Below, piece by piece: positions 1-6,779 of a stretch of 6,980 bases of DNA. Numbering within the stretch: position 1 is the stretch's first letter; every line of letters starts with the position of its first letter. Origin of the DNA: a bacterium HR27 (GTDB lineage Bacteria > Chloroflexota > Chloroflexia > Thermomicrobiales > Thermomicrobiaceae); contig BEID01000067.1 of NCBI GenBank assembly GCA_002898975.1, positions 1 to 6,980 of the forward strand, given 5' to 3'. The translations under genes and the position numbers were made by a program. Under the pieces are notes generated by a model. That model was not told where the DNA came from. It searched no databases and saw nothing but the letters and a program-made list of their open reading frames with translations.

Positions 1-1
1 G

Positions 2-1036
2 ACGAGTGCGCGTGTCGACTTCGCCGAAGTCGCGCGGCAGGTGGTGACGGAAGCCGGGTACACGTCGTCCGACTACGGTATCGATGGGCGGACGATGGGT
101 GTCATCGTCTCGGTGAAGGAGCAGGCGCCGGAGATCGCGCAGGGCGTTTCCGAGTCGCTCGAAGTCCGCGAGGGGATCGCGACGGACGAGTTCGATCGCA
201 TCGGTGCCGGTGATCAAGGGATGGTAGTTGGCTTCGCCTGCACCGAAACGCCAGAGTTGATGCCGTTACCGATCGCTCTGGCGCATGGTCTGGTTCGGCG
301 CCTGGCGCAGCTGCGCAAGTCACTGGAACTGCCCTACCTTCGGCCGGACGGCAAGAGCCAGGTCACGGTCGAGTACCGCTATGGGCAACCAGCGCGGCTC
401 GCAGCTGTGGTCCTTTCAGCACAGCACGATCCCGATGTGTCACAGGAGCAGCTGCGCCGCGATCTCGTGGAGGCGGTCGTGCGGGAGGTCGTACCCTCTC
501 ACTTGCTCGATAGCGAAACGACGATCCTCGTGAACCCGAGTGGTTCCTTCGTGCTTGGAGGGCCGCGGGCGGATGCCGGTATGACGGGTCGGAAGATCAT
601 GGTGGACACCTATGGCGGGATGGCCCGTCACGGCGGCGGTGCGTTCTCCGGTAAGGACCCAACGAAGGTCGACCGTTCGGCAGCCTATGCGGCTCGCTAC
701 GTCGCGAAGAACATCGTCGCTGCTGGCCTGGCGGAACGCTTCGAGATCCAGATTTCCTACGCGATCGGACGGGCTCGTCCGGTGGCGATCCACGTCGAGA
801 CGTTCGGCACGGGCAAGGTGGACGAGGAACGGATCGTCGAACTGATCCAGCGCCACTTCGATCTTCGGCCAGCCGCGATCATTCACCACTTGGACCTCCA
901 GAAGCCGATCTACCGCCAGGTAGCAGCCTATGGGCATTTTGGCCGGCCGGATCTCGATCTGCCCTGGGAGCGAACAGACAAAGCGGATCTGTTGCGAGCG
1001 GAAGCGGGACTCGTTGGGAGCGTACCGGACCGGTGA
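2..1036 (+). CDS. metK: S-adenosylmethionine synthetase (methionine adenosyltransferase), 5'-truncated by window edge
   Basis: This cytosolic enzyme makes S-adenosylmethionine from methionine and ATP, with triphosphate cleavage. The reading frame is open from base 2 and already shows [13 protein letters not shown], which aligns near residue 58 of E. coli MetK, so roughly 55-60 N-terminal residues lie outside the window. The GTG at 41 is internal and not a start. Visible hallmarks are GAGDQG (203-220), [32 protein letters not shown] (about 584-640), [20 protein letters not shown], then AYGHFGR and a C-terminal [12 protein letters not shown]. All three repeated alpha/beta domains of the family appear intact after the missing start. 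The 344 visible residues plus the missing part agree with the usual length of 380-410. The next gene starts 18 bases after the stop on the same strand, so the two may be co-transcribed. No riboswitch or promoter can be judged because the 5' end is absent. The identification is secure. Confidence 0.97.
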   Translation, partial: TSARVDFAEVARQVVTEAGYTSSDYGIDGRTMGVIVSVKEQAPEIAQGVSESLEVREGIATDEFDRIGAGDQGMVVGFACTETPELMPLPIALAHGLVRRLAQLRKSLELPYLRPDGKSQVTVEYRYGQPARLAAVVLSAQHDPDVSQEQLRRDLVEAVVREVVPSHLLDSETTILVNPSGSFVLGGPRADAGMTGRKIMVDTYGGMARHGGGAFSGKDPTKVDRSAAYAARYVAKNIVAAGLAERFEIQISYAIGRARPVAIHVETFGTGKVDEERIVELIQRHFDLRPAAIIHHLDLQKPIYRQVAAYGHFGRPDLDLPWERTDKADLLRAEAGLVGSVPDR

Positions 1037-1054
1037 GATGAGAGCGACCAGACG

Positions 1055-2017
1055 ATGCCGCGTGCACTGATCACAGGAGCGTCTGGTTTCGCCGGAAGTC
1101 ATTTGGCGGAACGCCTTGCGCGGTCGGGTGGCTGGGAGGTCATCGGTCTATCGGCCCGGCCGAGTCCGCCCTCGCCGTATGTGCTCCAGCACCTCGTGTG
1201 CGACCTCCTGAACGGCGAACTCGTAAGACGGACGTTGAGTTATTGGCGTCCGGATGTGGTGTTCCACCTCGCGGCCGTGAGCTATGTGCCACGTTCCTTC
1301 CAAGATCCGGTCGGTACCATTGCCAACAATATCATCGGGCAGGTGCATGTCCTGGAAGCGGCACGGGGGCTGGATCCTCCACCGGTCGTCATCGTGGTCA
1401 GTTCGTCTGACGCGTATGGACTTGTTCGAGAAGACGAGCTTCCGGTTCGGGAGTCCCAACCATTCAGGCCTTTGAGTCCATACGGCGTCAGTAAAGCCGG
1501 GCAGGATCTTCTCGGTCTCCAGTACTACCTAGCCTACGGGCTGCCGGTCGTGCGCGTGCGACCGTTCACGCACATCGGGCCGGGGCAAAGCGAGCGTTTC
1601 GCGATCGCCGGATTCGCTCGCCAGATCGCGGAAGCAGAACTCGGCCTGGCGCCGCCGGTCTTGCTAGTCGGTGATCTCGAAGTCGAGCGCGACCTCCTCG
1701 ACGTACGTGACGTGGTCCGTGCCTACGAACTCTTGGCGGATCGGCGGTTCGCTGGCCAAGTCTTCAACATCGCCAGCGGTCGTTCCTGGCGGTTGGCTGA
1801 CATCGTGGAACAGTTGCTCGCGCTGGCTCGTGTTTCGATGCGGGTCGAGCAGGACCCGGCACGGCTCCGTCCAGTCGATGTTCGCGTGCTGCGCGGCGAC
1901 GCGAGCGCGCTGCGTGCGGCGACCGGTTGGGAGCCGACGATTCCGCTCGAGCAGACGCTGGCCGATACGCTGGACTACTGGCGGAAAGCGTTGCGGCGCA
2001 GCCGCTCCGCCGAATGA
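1055..2017 (+). CDS. NAD-dependent epimerase/dehydratase family protein, probable GDP-6-deoxy-4-keto-D-mannose reductase (Rmd-like)
   Basis: This 320-residue extended short-chain dehydrogenase probably reduces GDP-4-keto-6-deoxy-D-mannose to GDP-D-rhamnose for surface polysaccharide. The N-terminal Rossmann motif is GASGFAG (residues 8-14), with HLAAVSYVPRSF at 71-82, the SSSDAYG strand at 116-122 and the catalytic YGVSK with Tyr143 and Lys147. RPFTHIGPGQ (169-178), the ERDLLDVRDVVRAY segment and the C-terminal LRPVDVRVLRGD...GWEPTIPLEQTL pattern match my recollection of Rmd better than GDP-mannose 4,6-dehydratase or UDP-glucose 4-epimerase. Family membership is firm; the exact substrate is inferred. 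The ATG at 1055 is preceded by a weak purine-rich stretch (GATGAGAG, 1037-1044) and lies 18 bases after metK, suggesting one transcript. No GDP-mannose dehydratase gene is visible nearby. The last 43 bases overlap the 3' end of the opposite-strand formyltransferase gene. Confidence 0.85.
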   Translation: MPRALITGASGFAGSHLAERLARSGGWEVIGLSARPSPPSPYVLQHLVCDLLNGELVRRTLSYWRPDVVFHLAAVSYVPRSFQDPVGTIANNIIGQVHVLEAARGLDPPPVVIVVSSSDAYGLVREDELPVRESQPFRPLSPYGVSKAGQDLLGLQYYLAYGLPVVRVRPFTHIGPGQSERFAIAGFARQIAEAELGLAPPVLLVGDLEVERDLLDVRDVVRAYELLADRRFAGQVFNIASGRSWRLADIVEQLLALARVSMRVEQDPARLRPVDVRVLRGDASALRAATGWEPTIPLEQTLADTLDYWRKALRRSRSAE

Positions 2018-2904
2018 ACGCTCGTCGCCTCGACGGTGATCCAACTGCGACCGAACCGAAGCGAAATGCGGCGACCGTCGAAGTCAGGAACGAGCGGTTG
2101 CTGCGTCCAGGCGAGGAAGCGTTTGACCTGCCAGAGCTGGTTGCTCTGGTCAGCGATGTAGACGTCGAAACCGAGCGGGAGGACGCCCGCGAGGAAATGA
2201 GCGACCCGCCAAGGTTGCCACCCGGTGTCGATGGTACGGTCGCCGATCGCTGGCACGCGTGCCCAGCGTACGGTTTCGCGTGGGTGGGTGGCCTCGACTT
2301 CTGCCGTGTCGTTCTGCCAATGGCGGAGCAGGATGCCACAGCCGTACCAGGCGAGCCACGCTTCCAGACGATCGCCCGGGAAGGCGAGCGGAAGGGTGCA
2401 GGAGACGCGGCCGATGATCGGCCCGGCATCGACTGTGTCCGTGACTCGGTGGAGTGTCACGCCGGTACGGAGTCGTCCGTCGCGATAGTGCCAGAACAGG
2501 GGTTCGGGACCGGGATACGCTGGCAGGAGGGACGGATGCAGGTTGTACATACCGAGCGGGTAGCGTTCGAGGACCGGGCTCGGAAGCTTCCACGGGAAGC
2601 AGGAGACGACTGCACTGTCCGCTTCCGGTACAGCGCTCGCCGGTAGCGTCTGGAGCTGGTACTTTTCCTGGAGGACAAGGATGGGAATGCCCGATCGCTT
2701 CGCCAAAGTCGACGGATCCTCGTGCCAGGGGGCTACGGGGACGTCGATACCAGGTGATTGCGTGCGGTGGCGAGACCGAGCCAGTACGAGAGCAGTGACA
2801 CGTACACCGGCGCGCAGAAGAGCGGCCAGCGTGACAGCAGTTTGACGACTCGGCTGACCCCAGAGGACGACCGTGGGAAAGCGCGTCAGTACTCGCTTTG
2901 ACAT
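1975..2904 (-). CDS. Formyltransferase-family protein (Fmt/PurN/sugar N-formyltransferase fold), substrate unknown
   Basis: The 309-residue product has the 10-formyl-tetrahydrofolate transferase core. NLHPSLLPAYPGPEPLFW (121-138) supplies Asn121 and His123, and TGVTLHRVTDTVDAGPII (147-164) supplies Asp159. These are the Asn-His-Asp catalytic triad of the family, so it is probably active. The stretch after the HPSLLP box mixes PurN-like (AYPG) and Fmt-like (GPEPLFWHYRDG) features, so neither a methionyl-tRNA nor a glycinamide-ribonucleotide substrate can be assigned. A sugar-nucleotide amine is also possible given the neighbouring Rmd-like gene. After the core comes an unrecognised C-terminal part of about 110 residues that ends in a beta-like segment (ISLRFGRSWITVEA, 280-293). 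I chose the ATG at 2904 (MSKRVLTRFP) because the longer frame, opening at 2976, would cover the yggX start codon and its extra 24 residues look non-coding. No good Shine-Dalgarno precedes it. Its 3' end overlaps the Rmd-like gene antisense. The general call is firm and the substrate is open. Confidence 0.85.
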   Translation of the reverse strand: MSKRVLTRFPTVVLWGQPSRQTAVTLAALLRAGVRVTALVLARSRHRTQSPGIDVPVAPWHEDPSTLAKRSGIPILVLQEKYQLQTLPASAVPEADSAVVSCFPWKLPSPVLERYPLGMYNLHPSLLPAYPGPEPLFWHYRDGRLRTGVTLHRVTDTVDAGPIIGRVSCTLPLAFPGDRLEAWLAWYGCGILLRHWQNDTAEVEATHPRETVRWARVPAIGDRTIDTGWQPWRVAHFLAGVLPLGFDVYIADQSNQLWQVKRFLAWTQQPLVPDFDGRRISLRFGRSWITVEATSVHSAERLRRNAFRQ

Positions 2905-2954
2905 GCCGCGATCCGCTTCGCTACGCTTGTGGATGGCGTGTGAGCTGCACCGGT

Positions 2955-2960
2955 GAGAGG
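2955..2960 (+). promoter_or_regulatory. Ribosome binding site of the yggX-like gene
   Basis: GAGAGG lies nine bases before the ATG at 2970. It decides the start: the upstream in-frame ATG at 2898 has no comparable site and would add 24 residues that do not belong to the family. I found no convincing -35/-10 pair in the 65-base divergent gap (2905-2969) for either flanking gene. Confidence 0.6.
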
Positions 2961-2969
2961 AAAATATCG

Positions 2970-3278
2970 ATGACACGTATGGTCTTCTGCGTGAAGCTCA
3001 AGCGGGAGCTTCCTGGACTCGAGCGCCCACCCTTCCCGGGAGAACTGGGAGAGCGCATTTACCGTGAGGTGTCGCGGGACGCCTGGGAGATGTGGCGAGA
3101 ATACCAGACCATCGTGATCAATCATTACGGCCTCAACCCCGCTGATCCGGACGATCGGGCGATTCTCCGACAGCACATGGAAGCCTTCTTCTTCGGCGAG
3201 AGCGACGAGTTACCGGAAGGCTGGGTGCCGCCAGGCATGGGCCAGCCAACGAAGGGCGCACCAGCGCGCAAGAAGTAG
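2970..3278 (+). CDS. yggX: YggX-type Fe(2+)-trafficking / oxidative damage protection protein
   Basis: This small cytosolic protein of 102 residues aligns along its length with E. coli YggX (91 residues). MTRMVFCVKLKRE keeps the conserved Cys7, FPGELGERIYREVSRDAWEMW (22-42) matches the family's PGELG.RIY.E.S..AW..W core, and QTIVINHYGLNP (46-57) matches the QTMLINE..LN segment, followed by HMEAFFFGE. YggX proteins are linked to labile iron handling and to protection of iron-sulfur enzymes from oxidation; the precise mechanism is debated. The product has a short basic tail (PTKGAPARKK) beyond the family core. The start at 2970 is supported by GAGAGG upstream and by the family alignment. It is divergent from the formyltransferase gene and convergent with the ATP-grasp gene, with only 21 bases between the stops and no hairpin visible there. 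It is probably a single-gene transcript. Homology is secure; the role is transferred from proteobacterial members. Confidence 0.9.
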   Translation: MTRMVFCVKLKRELPGLERPPFPGELGERIYREVSRDAWEMWREYQTIVINHYGLNPADPDDRAILRQHMEAFFFGESDELPEGWVPPGMGQPTKGAPARKK

Positions 3279-3299
3279 CGCATCTCCGTTCCATCGCTC

Positions 3300-4562
3300 T
3301 CACTGGTGCAGTACGGCCTGGAGTGGTACCTCGGGCACGATCCGGATGACGAGACGGCGGTGCGCTTCCCGCAACGCTGCCTCGACGATCTCGGGACTCT
3401 CTCCTCTCGCGAAGATGAATCCGAGATAACTCGCACCCTCCGGAAGCGGCACGATCCGGTGGTTTCGTCTTGCGGTGATTTCGATGTCGATGACACCAGG
3501 CACGGTCCGTGCCGCGTCGATGCCGTCCACACCTTTCAGGATGCCTCGGCCGGGTATGGGAATCATCATCACGCCGGCCGCGTCACCGCGGCGGGTGAGT
3601 GAGGGAATCGGGTCGCCGACGGCGTGGGCGAGGATCAGTTCCTCGAGCGTCATGCCGGTTCCGAACTCGAGAATGCGCGAGCAGAGTCCGCCGATCGAGC
3701 GACCAGCGACCTCGATGACCCATGGTCCTCGCTCGTTTACCCGGAGCTCGGCATGCACTGGGCCGGTGCGGAGGCCGAGAGCGCGAGCCGCCTGCTCGGT
3801 CGTACGAGTGATCGCCTCCTGAACCCCCTGTGGCAACCGCGAGGGCGTGACGTAAATCGTCTCCTCGAAAAACGGTCCATCGAGCGGATCGGGCTTATCG
3901 AAAATCGCCAGAACGGTCAGTTCGCCGTCCGTGAGCAGGCCTTCCACAGCGACCTCGAAGCCGGGGACGAATGGTTCTACGACGAGAAGCGCGCTCGCGA
4001 GATCGACTCCGTCGCTCGCCAGAATGTGTCGCACGCGCTCGATCGCCTGAGCCAATTGCTCAGCATCGTCAGCCCGGATCACACCGCGACTTCCCGACAG
4101 TCGTGTCGGTTTCACCACGCAGGGGAAACTGATTCGCGAGGCGATCGCTCGCGGATCGGCGAGAGCAGGAAAGGCGTGCGCACGCGGAGCTGGAACGCCA
4201 GCTGCCGCGAAGCGCTGGCGCATCACCCACTTGTCGCGCGCTGCCAGCGCTGCCTCGGGATCGTTGCTCGGCAAACCCAGGCGTGAGGCAACGAGCGCGG
4301 CGAGCACCGTCCCGGCATCGTCCACGGGAACGACAGCACGCACCGGAAACTCGGCGGCCAGCGAGACGAGGGCGCTGGCCGCGTGGTCGAGCTTCGAGAA
4401 ATCGATCGCGAAGCGCGATCGCCAGGTCGAGCGTAGGACGTCAGGCGTATCTTCGACCACCAGAGTCTCGATCCGCAAGCGCTCCGCGGCTTGCAAGAAG
4501 GCTTGCGTCCGGTAACTGGTCGGCGTGGTCAACAGCAGGATGCGGCGCGGGGTATCGCTCAT
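3300..4562 (-). CDS. ATP-grasp ligase, L-amino acid ligase-like (carboxylate-amine ligase)
   Basis: The 420-residue product has an ATP-grasp ligase layout. There is an N-terminal Rossmann-like pre-ATP-grasp domain (RRILLLTTPT; VVPVDDAGTVLAAL, 77-90), then DKWVMRQRF (110-118), then the nucleotide-binding FPCVVKP with Lys151 and the SGSRGV loop (156-161). VVEPFVPGFEVAVEG (194-208) follows, and the Mg-binding acidic residues appear to be Glu272 (VHAELR) and Glu284 (WVIEVAGRSIGG). The C-terminal part from about 337 (GRGILKGVDGIDAA...YLGFIFARGESP) resembles the second C-terminal domain of L-amino acid ligases of the BacD/YwfE type. Such enzymes join a carboxylate to an amine through an acyl-phosphate, often giving dipeptides; the substrates here are unknown. 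Start: ATG at 4562 with GGGAG (4573-4577) ten bases upstream on the minus strand. It lies 100 bases downstream of the uxuA-like gene on the same strand, so shared transcription is possible but not shown. Confidence 0.85.
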   Translation of the reverse strand: MSDTPRRILLLTTPTSYRTQAFLQAAERLRIETLVVEDTPDVLRSTWRSRFAIDFSKLDHAASALVSLAAEFPVRAVVPVDDAGTVLAALVASRLGLPSNDPEAALAARDKWVMRQRFAAAGVPAPRAHAFPALADPRAIASRISFPCVVKPTRLSGSRGVIRADDAEQLAQAIERVRHILASDGVDLASALLVVEPFVPGFEVAVEGLLTDGELTVLAIFDKPDPLDGPFFEETIYVTPSRLPQGVQEAITRTTEQAARALGLRTGPVHAELRVNERGPWVIEVAGRSIGGLCSRILEFGTGMTLEELILAHAVGDPIPSLTRRGDAAGVMMIPIPGRGILKGVDGIDAARTVPGVIDIEITARRNHRIVPLPEGASYLGFIFARGESPEIVEAALREAHRRLVIRIVPEVPLQAVLHQ

Positions 4563-4662
4563 CGCCGGCGTGCTCCCAACGGATGCCTTACAGCCGATGG
4601 TAAGTGTAACGATCCTGAGATGCTCGTCGCCGTACCGTGACCGTGATCGTACCGGAGATCGC
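4563..4662. other. 100-base gap between uxuA-like gene and ATP-grasp gene
   Basis: The gap holds the ATP-grasp Shine-Dalgarno (GGGAG on the minus strand, 4573-4577), an inverted repeat CTTAC / GTAAG (4587-4591 and 4600-4604, eight-base spacer), and a direct repeat CGTACCG at 4631-4637 and 4648-4654. On the minus strand TACACT, just upstream of the inverted repeat, is a four-of-six match to a -10 box, but no good -35 stands at the right distance. No terminator hairpin with a T tract is visible after the uxuA-like gene. Confidence 0.35.
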
Positions 4663-5720
4663 TCACGCCGTCGGTGCTGCGTGTTTCGTCGCGGTCTTGC
4701 GTACCGCCTCCCGTAAACCTTTCATGTAGCCGATCGCGAAGAGCCTGCCGAGCATCATGTAACCCGGCTCCGTATTCGGTTCGCCTTCCATGGTCGGAAC
4801 ATGGTCAGGACGCATGACGCCCTGGAAGCCGACCTCGTAGTAGGCCCGCATCGCTTCGAACATATCGGTCTGCCCATCATCCTGGAATGTTTCAATGAAG
4901 CGAGTCGGCGTGCCGCGGACGTCCCGGAAATGGACGAAATGGATCTTCTTTTGCTGGCCGAAGTGCCAATCCAGCGGGGGATGTCGGCTCCCATCGTGGA
5001 GAGTGTTCCCTGGCAGAACGTCAACCCGTGCATCGGGCTGGGGTAGAGGTCCAGGGCTTTCTGGAGACTCTCCGGTGTGATGAGAATGCGGGCGATACCG
5101 CGCAGCGCGGGGACGGGTGGGTCATCCGGGTGCAATGCCAGTTTCACCCCGGCCTCCTCGGCGACCGGAACGACCGCTTCGAGGAAGTACCGGAGACTCT
5201 CCCACAATTGCTGCTCCGTTACGGTGCCGACCTCGGTCGGTCCGGCCTGTTCCATGAGCTCGTGGTCATAGCTCGTCGTCAGTGCACCGCCGCGGGTCGG
5301 CGTGGTGACCGAGGTCCGTGCCCAATTGATGACGGCCATCCAGTTCCAGCACCAGACCGGTATCTCCAGCTTGCCCATGTTGCGGAGCAGGGTGATGACC
5401 CACTCGATCTCCTCGTCGCGCCCGGGCAGACCGAGCCGCGCCCGGTGCATCGGTGGCGATGCCTCGATCACCGAGACCGTGATACCGGCCTCACGGAAGC
5501 GCTGAAGCATGAGCAACAGCGGCATGAAGTCCCAGGGACGGTGCTCCTTGGGTGGAACGTCGCTCGGCACGATCGGCTGCGGAACACCGGGCGGGCTGTA
5601 GGCCTGGTGACCGCCAGCGACGTGCCCGGGGAGTGTGGTGACGGCATGTGTCACACCCAGTTGGAGCGCCAGGCGCCAGCGTTCATTCGGCCAGGGTGGA
5701 AGGATGAGTGCCAGTTCCAT
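4663..5720 (-). pseudogene. uxuA: Mannonate dehydratase (UxuA family), interrupted by a single-base frameshift
   Basis: UxuA removes water from D-mannonate to give 2-keto-3-deoxygluconate in hexuronate catabolism. The frame runs correctly from ATG 5720 for 252 codons and then shifts at about 4965. Adding one base (the minus strand reads GGCACTT where GGCCACTT would fit) restores a continuous 352-residue protein ending at 4663. In the restored protein the metal-ligand positions are all present: His197 in HPDDPP, Cys236 in TFCQG, His264 in FVHFRD and Asp306 in MRPDH, with a family-like C-terminus NTEPGYMMLGRL. Left unrepaired, translation continues 69 aberrant codons and stops at 4755-4757, losing His264 and Asp306. 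The start is supported by a strong Shine-Dalgarno, AAAGGTGG (5728-5735), seven bases upstream; a longer frame to 5786 lacks this. Because both halves are well conserved, the lesion is either very recent or a base-calling error. The gene is divergent from an SDR gene that may act in the same pathway. Confidence 0.88.
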
Positions 5721-5727
5721 CGTCGCA

Positions 5728-5735
5728 CCACCTTT
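5728..5735 (-). promoter_or_regulatory. Strong ribosome binding site of the uxuA-like gene
   Basis: On the minus strand AAAGGTGG stands seven bases before the ATG at 5720. It fixes the start at MELALILPPW rather than at the upstream in-frame ATG codons (5786 and 5759), whose extra residues are rich in Arg and unlike the family. It is the best Shine-Dalgarno in the window. Confidence 0.7.
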
Positions 5736-5738
5736 CCG

Positions 5739-5758
5739 TGCGCGACGATTGTCGCGCA
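5739..5758. promoter_or_regulatory. Perfect inverted repeat in the uxuA leader, candidate operator
   Basis: TGCGCGAC (5739-5746) and GTCGCGCA (5751-5758) are perfect complements around the spacer GATT. The element ends three bases before the uxuA Shine-Dalgarno. It could be an operator for a dimeric repressor, or an RNA hairpin limiting ribosome access. I do not recognise the half-site as that of a named regulator family. Confidence 0.45.
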
Positions 5759-5836
5759 TTCCAGCCACGACCGGAAGCGGGCTCACCCCGATGCCCGGAG
5801 CAGCGATCGTATCGCCACTCGTCGATCGGCTCGTTG

Positions 5837-5856
5837 CCAGTGCTGACGGTCACTGG
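5837..5856. promoter_or_regulatory. Inverted repeat in the uxuA/SDR divergent region, candidate operator
   Basis: CCAGTG (5837-5842) and CACTGG (5851-5856) are perfect six-base arms around an eight-base spacer, midway between the two divergent start codons. The CTGACGGTCACTGG part has a loose echo, CTGACGGGTCGGTG, starting at 5924. The location suits a shared regulator of both genes, but the arms are short and chance is possible. No convincing -35/-10 pair was found in 5721-5970 for either direction. Confidence 0.3.
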
Positions 5857-5959
5857 TGAGGGCGATGGGGGAACCTGCCCAGTGCTCCTGACCCTGTACC
5901 GCAATCGGCTCGTCTGCCGCATACTGACGGGTCGGTGCAGCAGGCAACTGACACCAGTA

Positions 5960-5965
5960 GGGAGG
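5960..5965 (+). promoter_or_regulatory. Ribosome binding site of the SDR gene
   Basis: GGGAGG lies five bases before the ATG at 5971. It sets the start at MGKLDGKRALVTG rather than at the ATG at 5935, which would add 12 residues ahead of the usual SDR N-terminus. Confidence 0.65.
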
Positions 5966-5970
5966 ACGGT

Positions 5971-6756
5971 ATGGGCAAGCTGGACGGGAAGCGTGCTCTG
6001 GTCACTGGTGCGGGCATGGGTATCGGGCGGGGTATCGCACTGGCTCTGGCGCAGGAAGGTGCCGCCGTCGCGCTGCATTACGCGCACAGCCGTAGCGGCG
6101 CTGAGGAAGCGGCCGAGGCGATCCGCAGTGCGGGAGGGCGCGCGGTCGTGATCGGTGGTGACCTGCGCTCGGTAGCCGAGTGTCGTCGTGTCGTGGACGA
6201 GGCCGCTGCTGCCTTGGGTGGTTTGGACATTCTGGTCAACAATGCCGGGGTGACGCGTGCGCGACCTTTTCTCGATTTTCCGGGGGAGGTGTACGACGAA
6301 CTCTTCGACCTCAACATGCGCAGCACCTTCTTCTGTTCGCAACAGGCGGCACGGTATATGGCAGAGCAGGGAGGCGGTACGATTCTCAACATCACCTCGA
6401 TTCATGGGGCTGCTGGCTTTCCGCGGCATGCGGCCTACGCAGCGACCAAAGGTGCGATCATCGCTTTCACGCGTTCCCTGGCGATCGAACTCGCGCCGCT
6501 GCGGATTCGTGTCAATGCCATCGGCCCGGGCCTGATCGAAGTTCCGCGTTATTTTCAGATTCCTGGCTACACGACCGAGCTGGGCAATTCGCTCGTGCCG
6601 TGGGGTCGCGTCGGCCGTCCGGAGGACGTAGGGAAAGCTGCGGTCTTTCTGGTGTCGGACGACGCGGAGTTCGTGACCGGACAGGTGCTCTTCGTCGATG
6701 GCGGCACCCAAGCGCGGATGGGGCTGTGGTGGGATCAGGGGGACGCACCGCAGTGA
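5971..6756 (+). CDS. Short-chain dehydrogenase/reductase (classical SDR), possible mannonate/fructuronate oxidoreductase
   Basis: The 261-residue product is a classical SDR of normal length (about 250). The cofactor loop is TGAGMGIG (12-19), followed by GGDLR (62-66), NNAG (90-93), and the catalytic tetrad Asn115 (LNMRS), Ser143 (ITSIHG), Tyr156 and Lys160 (YAATK). VNAIGPGLIE (181-190) and VTGQVLFVDGG (235-245) are the usual C-terminal landmarks. It resembles FabG and glucose 1-dehydrogenase-like SDRs, so the substrate is not readable from motifs. Its position opposite a mannonate dehydratase gene, and the fact that Bacillus subtilis uses an SDR (UxuB/YjmF) as D-mannonate oxidoreductase, make fructuronate reduction a reasonable inference. 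The last codons (GDAPQ) contain one copy of an 11-base sequence repeated in the hairpin downstream. The SDR fold is certain; the role is tentative. Confidence 0.93.
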   Translation: MGKLDGKRALVTGAGMGIGRGIALALAQEGAAVALHYAHSRSGAEEAAEAIRSAGGRAVVIGGDLRSVAECRRVVDEAAAALGGLDILVNNAGVTRARPFLDFPGEVYDELFDLNMRSTFFCSQQAARYMAEQGGGTILNITSIHGAAGFPRHAAYAATKGAIIAFTRSLAIELAPLRIRVNAIGPGLIEVPRYFQIPGYTTELGNSLVPWGRVGRPEDVGKAAVFLVSDDAEFVTGQVLFVDGGTQARMGLWWDQGDAPQ

Positions 6757-6764
6757 CGGGAGTG

Positions 6765-6779
6765 AACTCGTAGCGAGTT
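6765..6779 (+). repeat. Small inverted repeat after the SDR stop codon
   Basis: AACTCG (6765-6770) and CGAGTT (6774-6779) pair perfectly around TAG. Its right arm shares bases 6777-6779 with the base of the larger palindrome that follows, so as RNA the two helices compete at that edge. Confidence 0.4.

Noticed and set aside
41..43. GTG at 41 as the metK start
   Set aside because: The frame is open upstream to base 2 with conserved MetK residues, so the real start lies outside the window.
440..1102. Minus-strand open frame opposite metK
   Set aside because: It is fully covered by the highly conserved metK frame and has no family resemblance.
1927..2646. Plus-strand open frame of 239 codons opposite the formyltransferase
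   Set aside because: It starts inside the Rmd-like gene and shadows the well-conserved formyltransferase; its translation shows no recognisable domain.
3279..3299. Terminator between yggX and the ATP-grasp gene
   Set aside because: The 21-base gap has no inverted repeat or T run.
4960..4970. Programmed ribosomal frameshift in uxuA
   Set aside because: No slippery heptamer or adjacent strong stem is visible at the shift, and the family is not known to use recoding; a lost base is simpler.
5028..5846. Plus-strand open frame of 272 codons opposite the uxuA-like gene
   Set aside because: It is antisense to conserved uxuA sequence, His/Arg/Asp-rich and without a domain.
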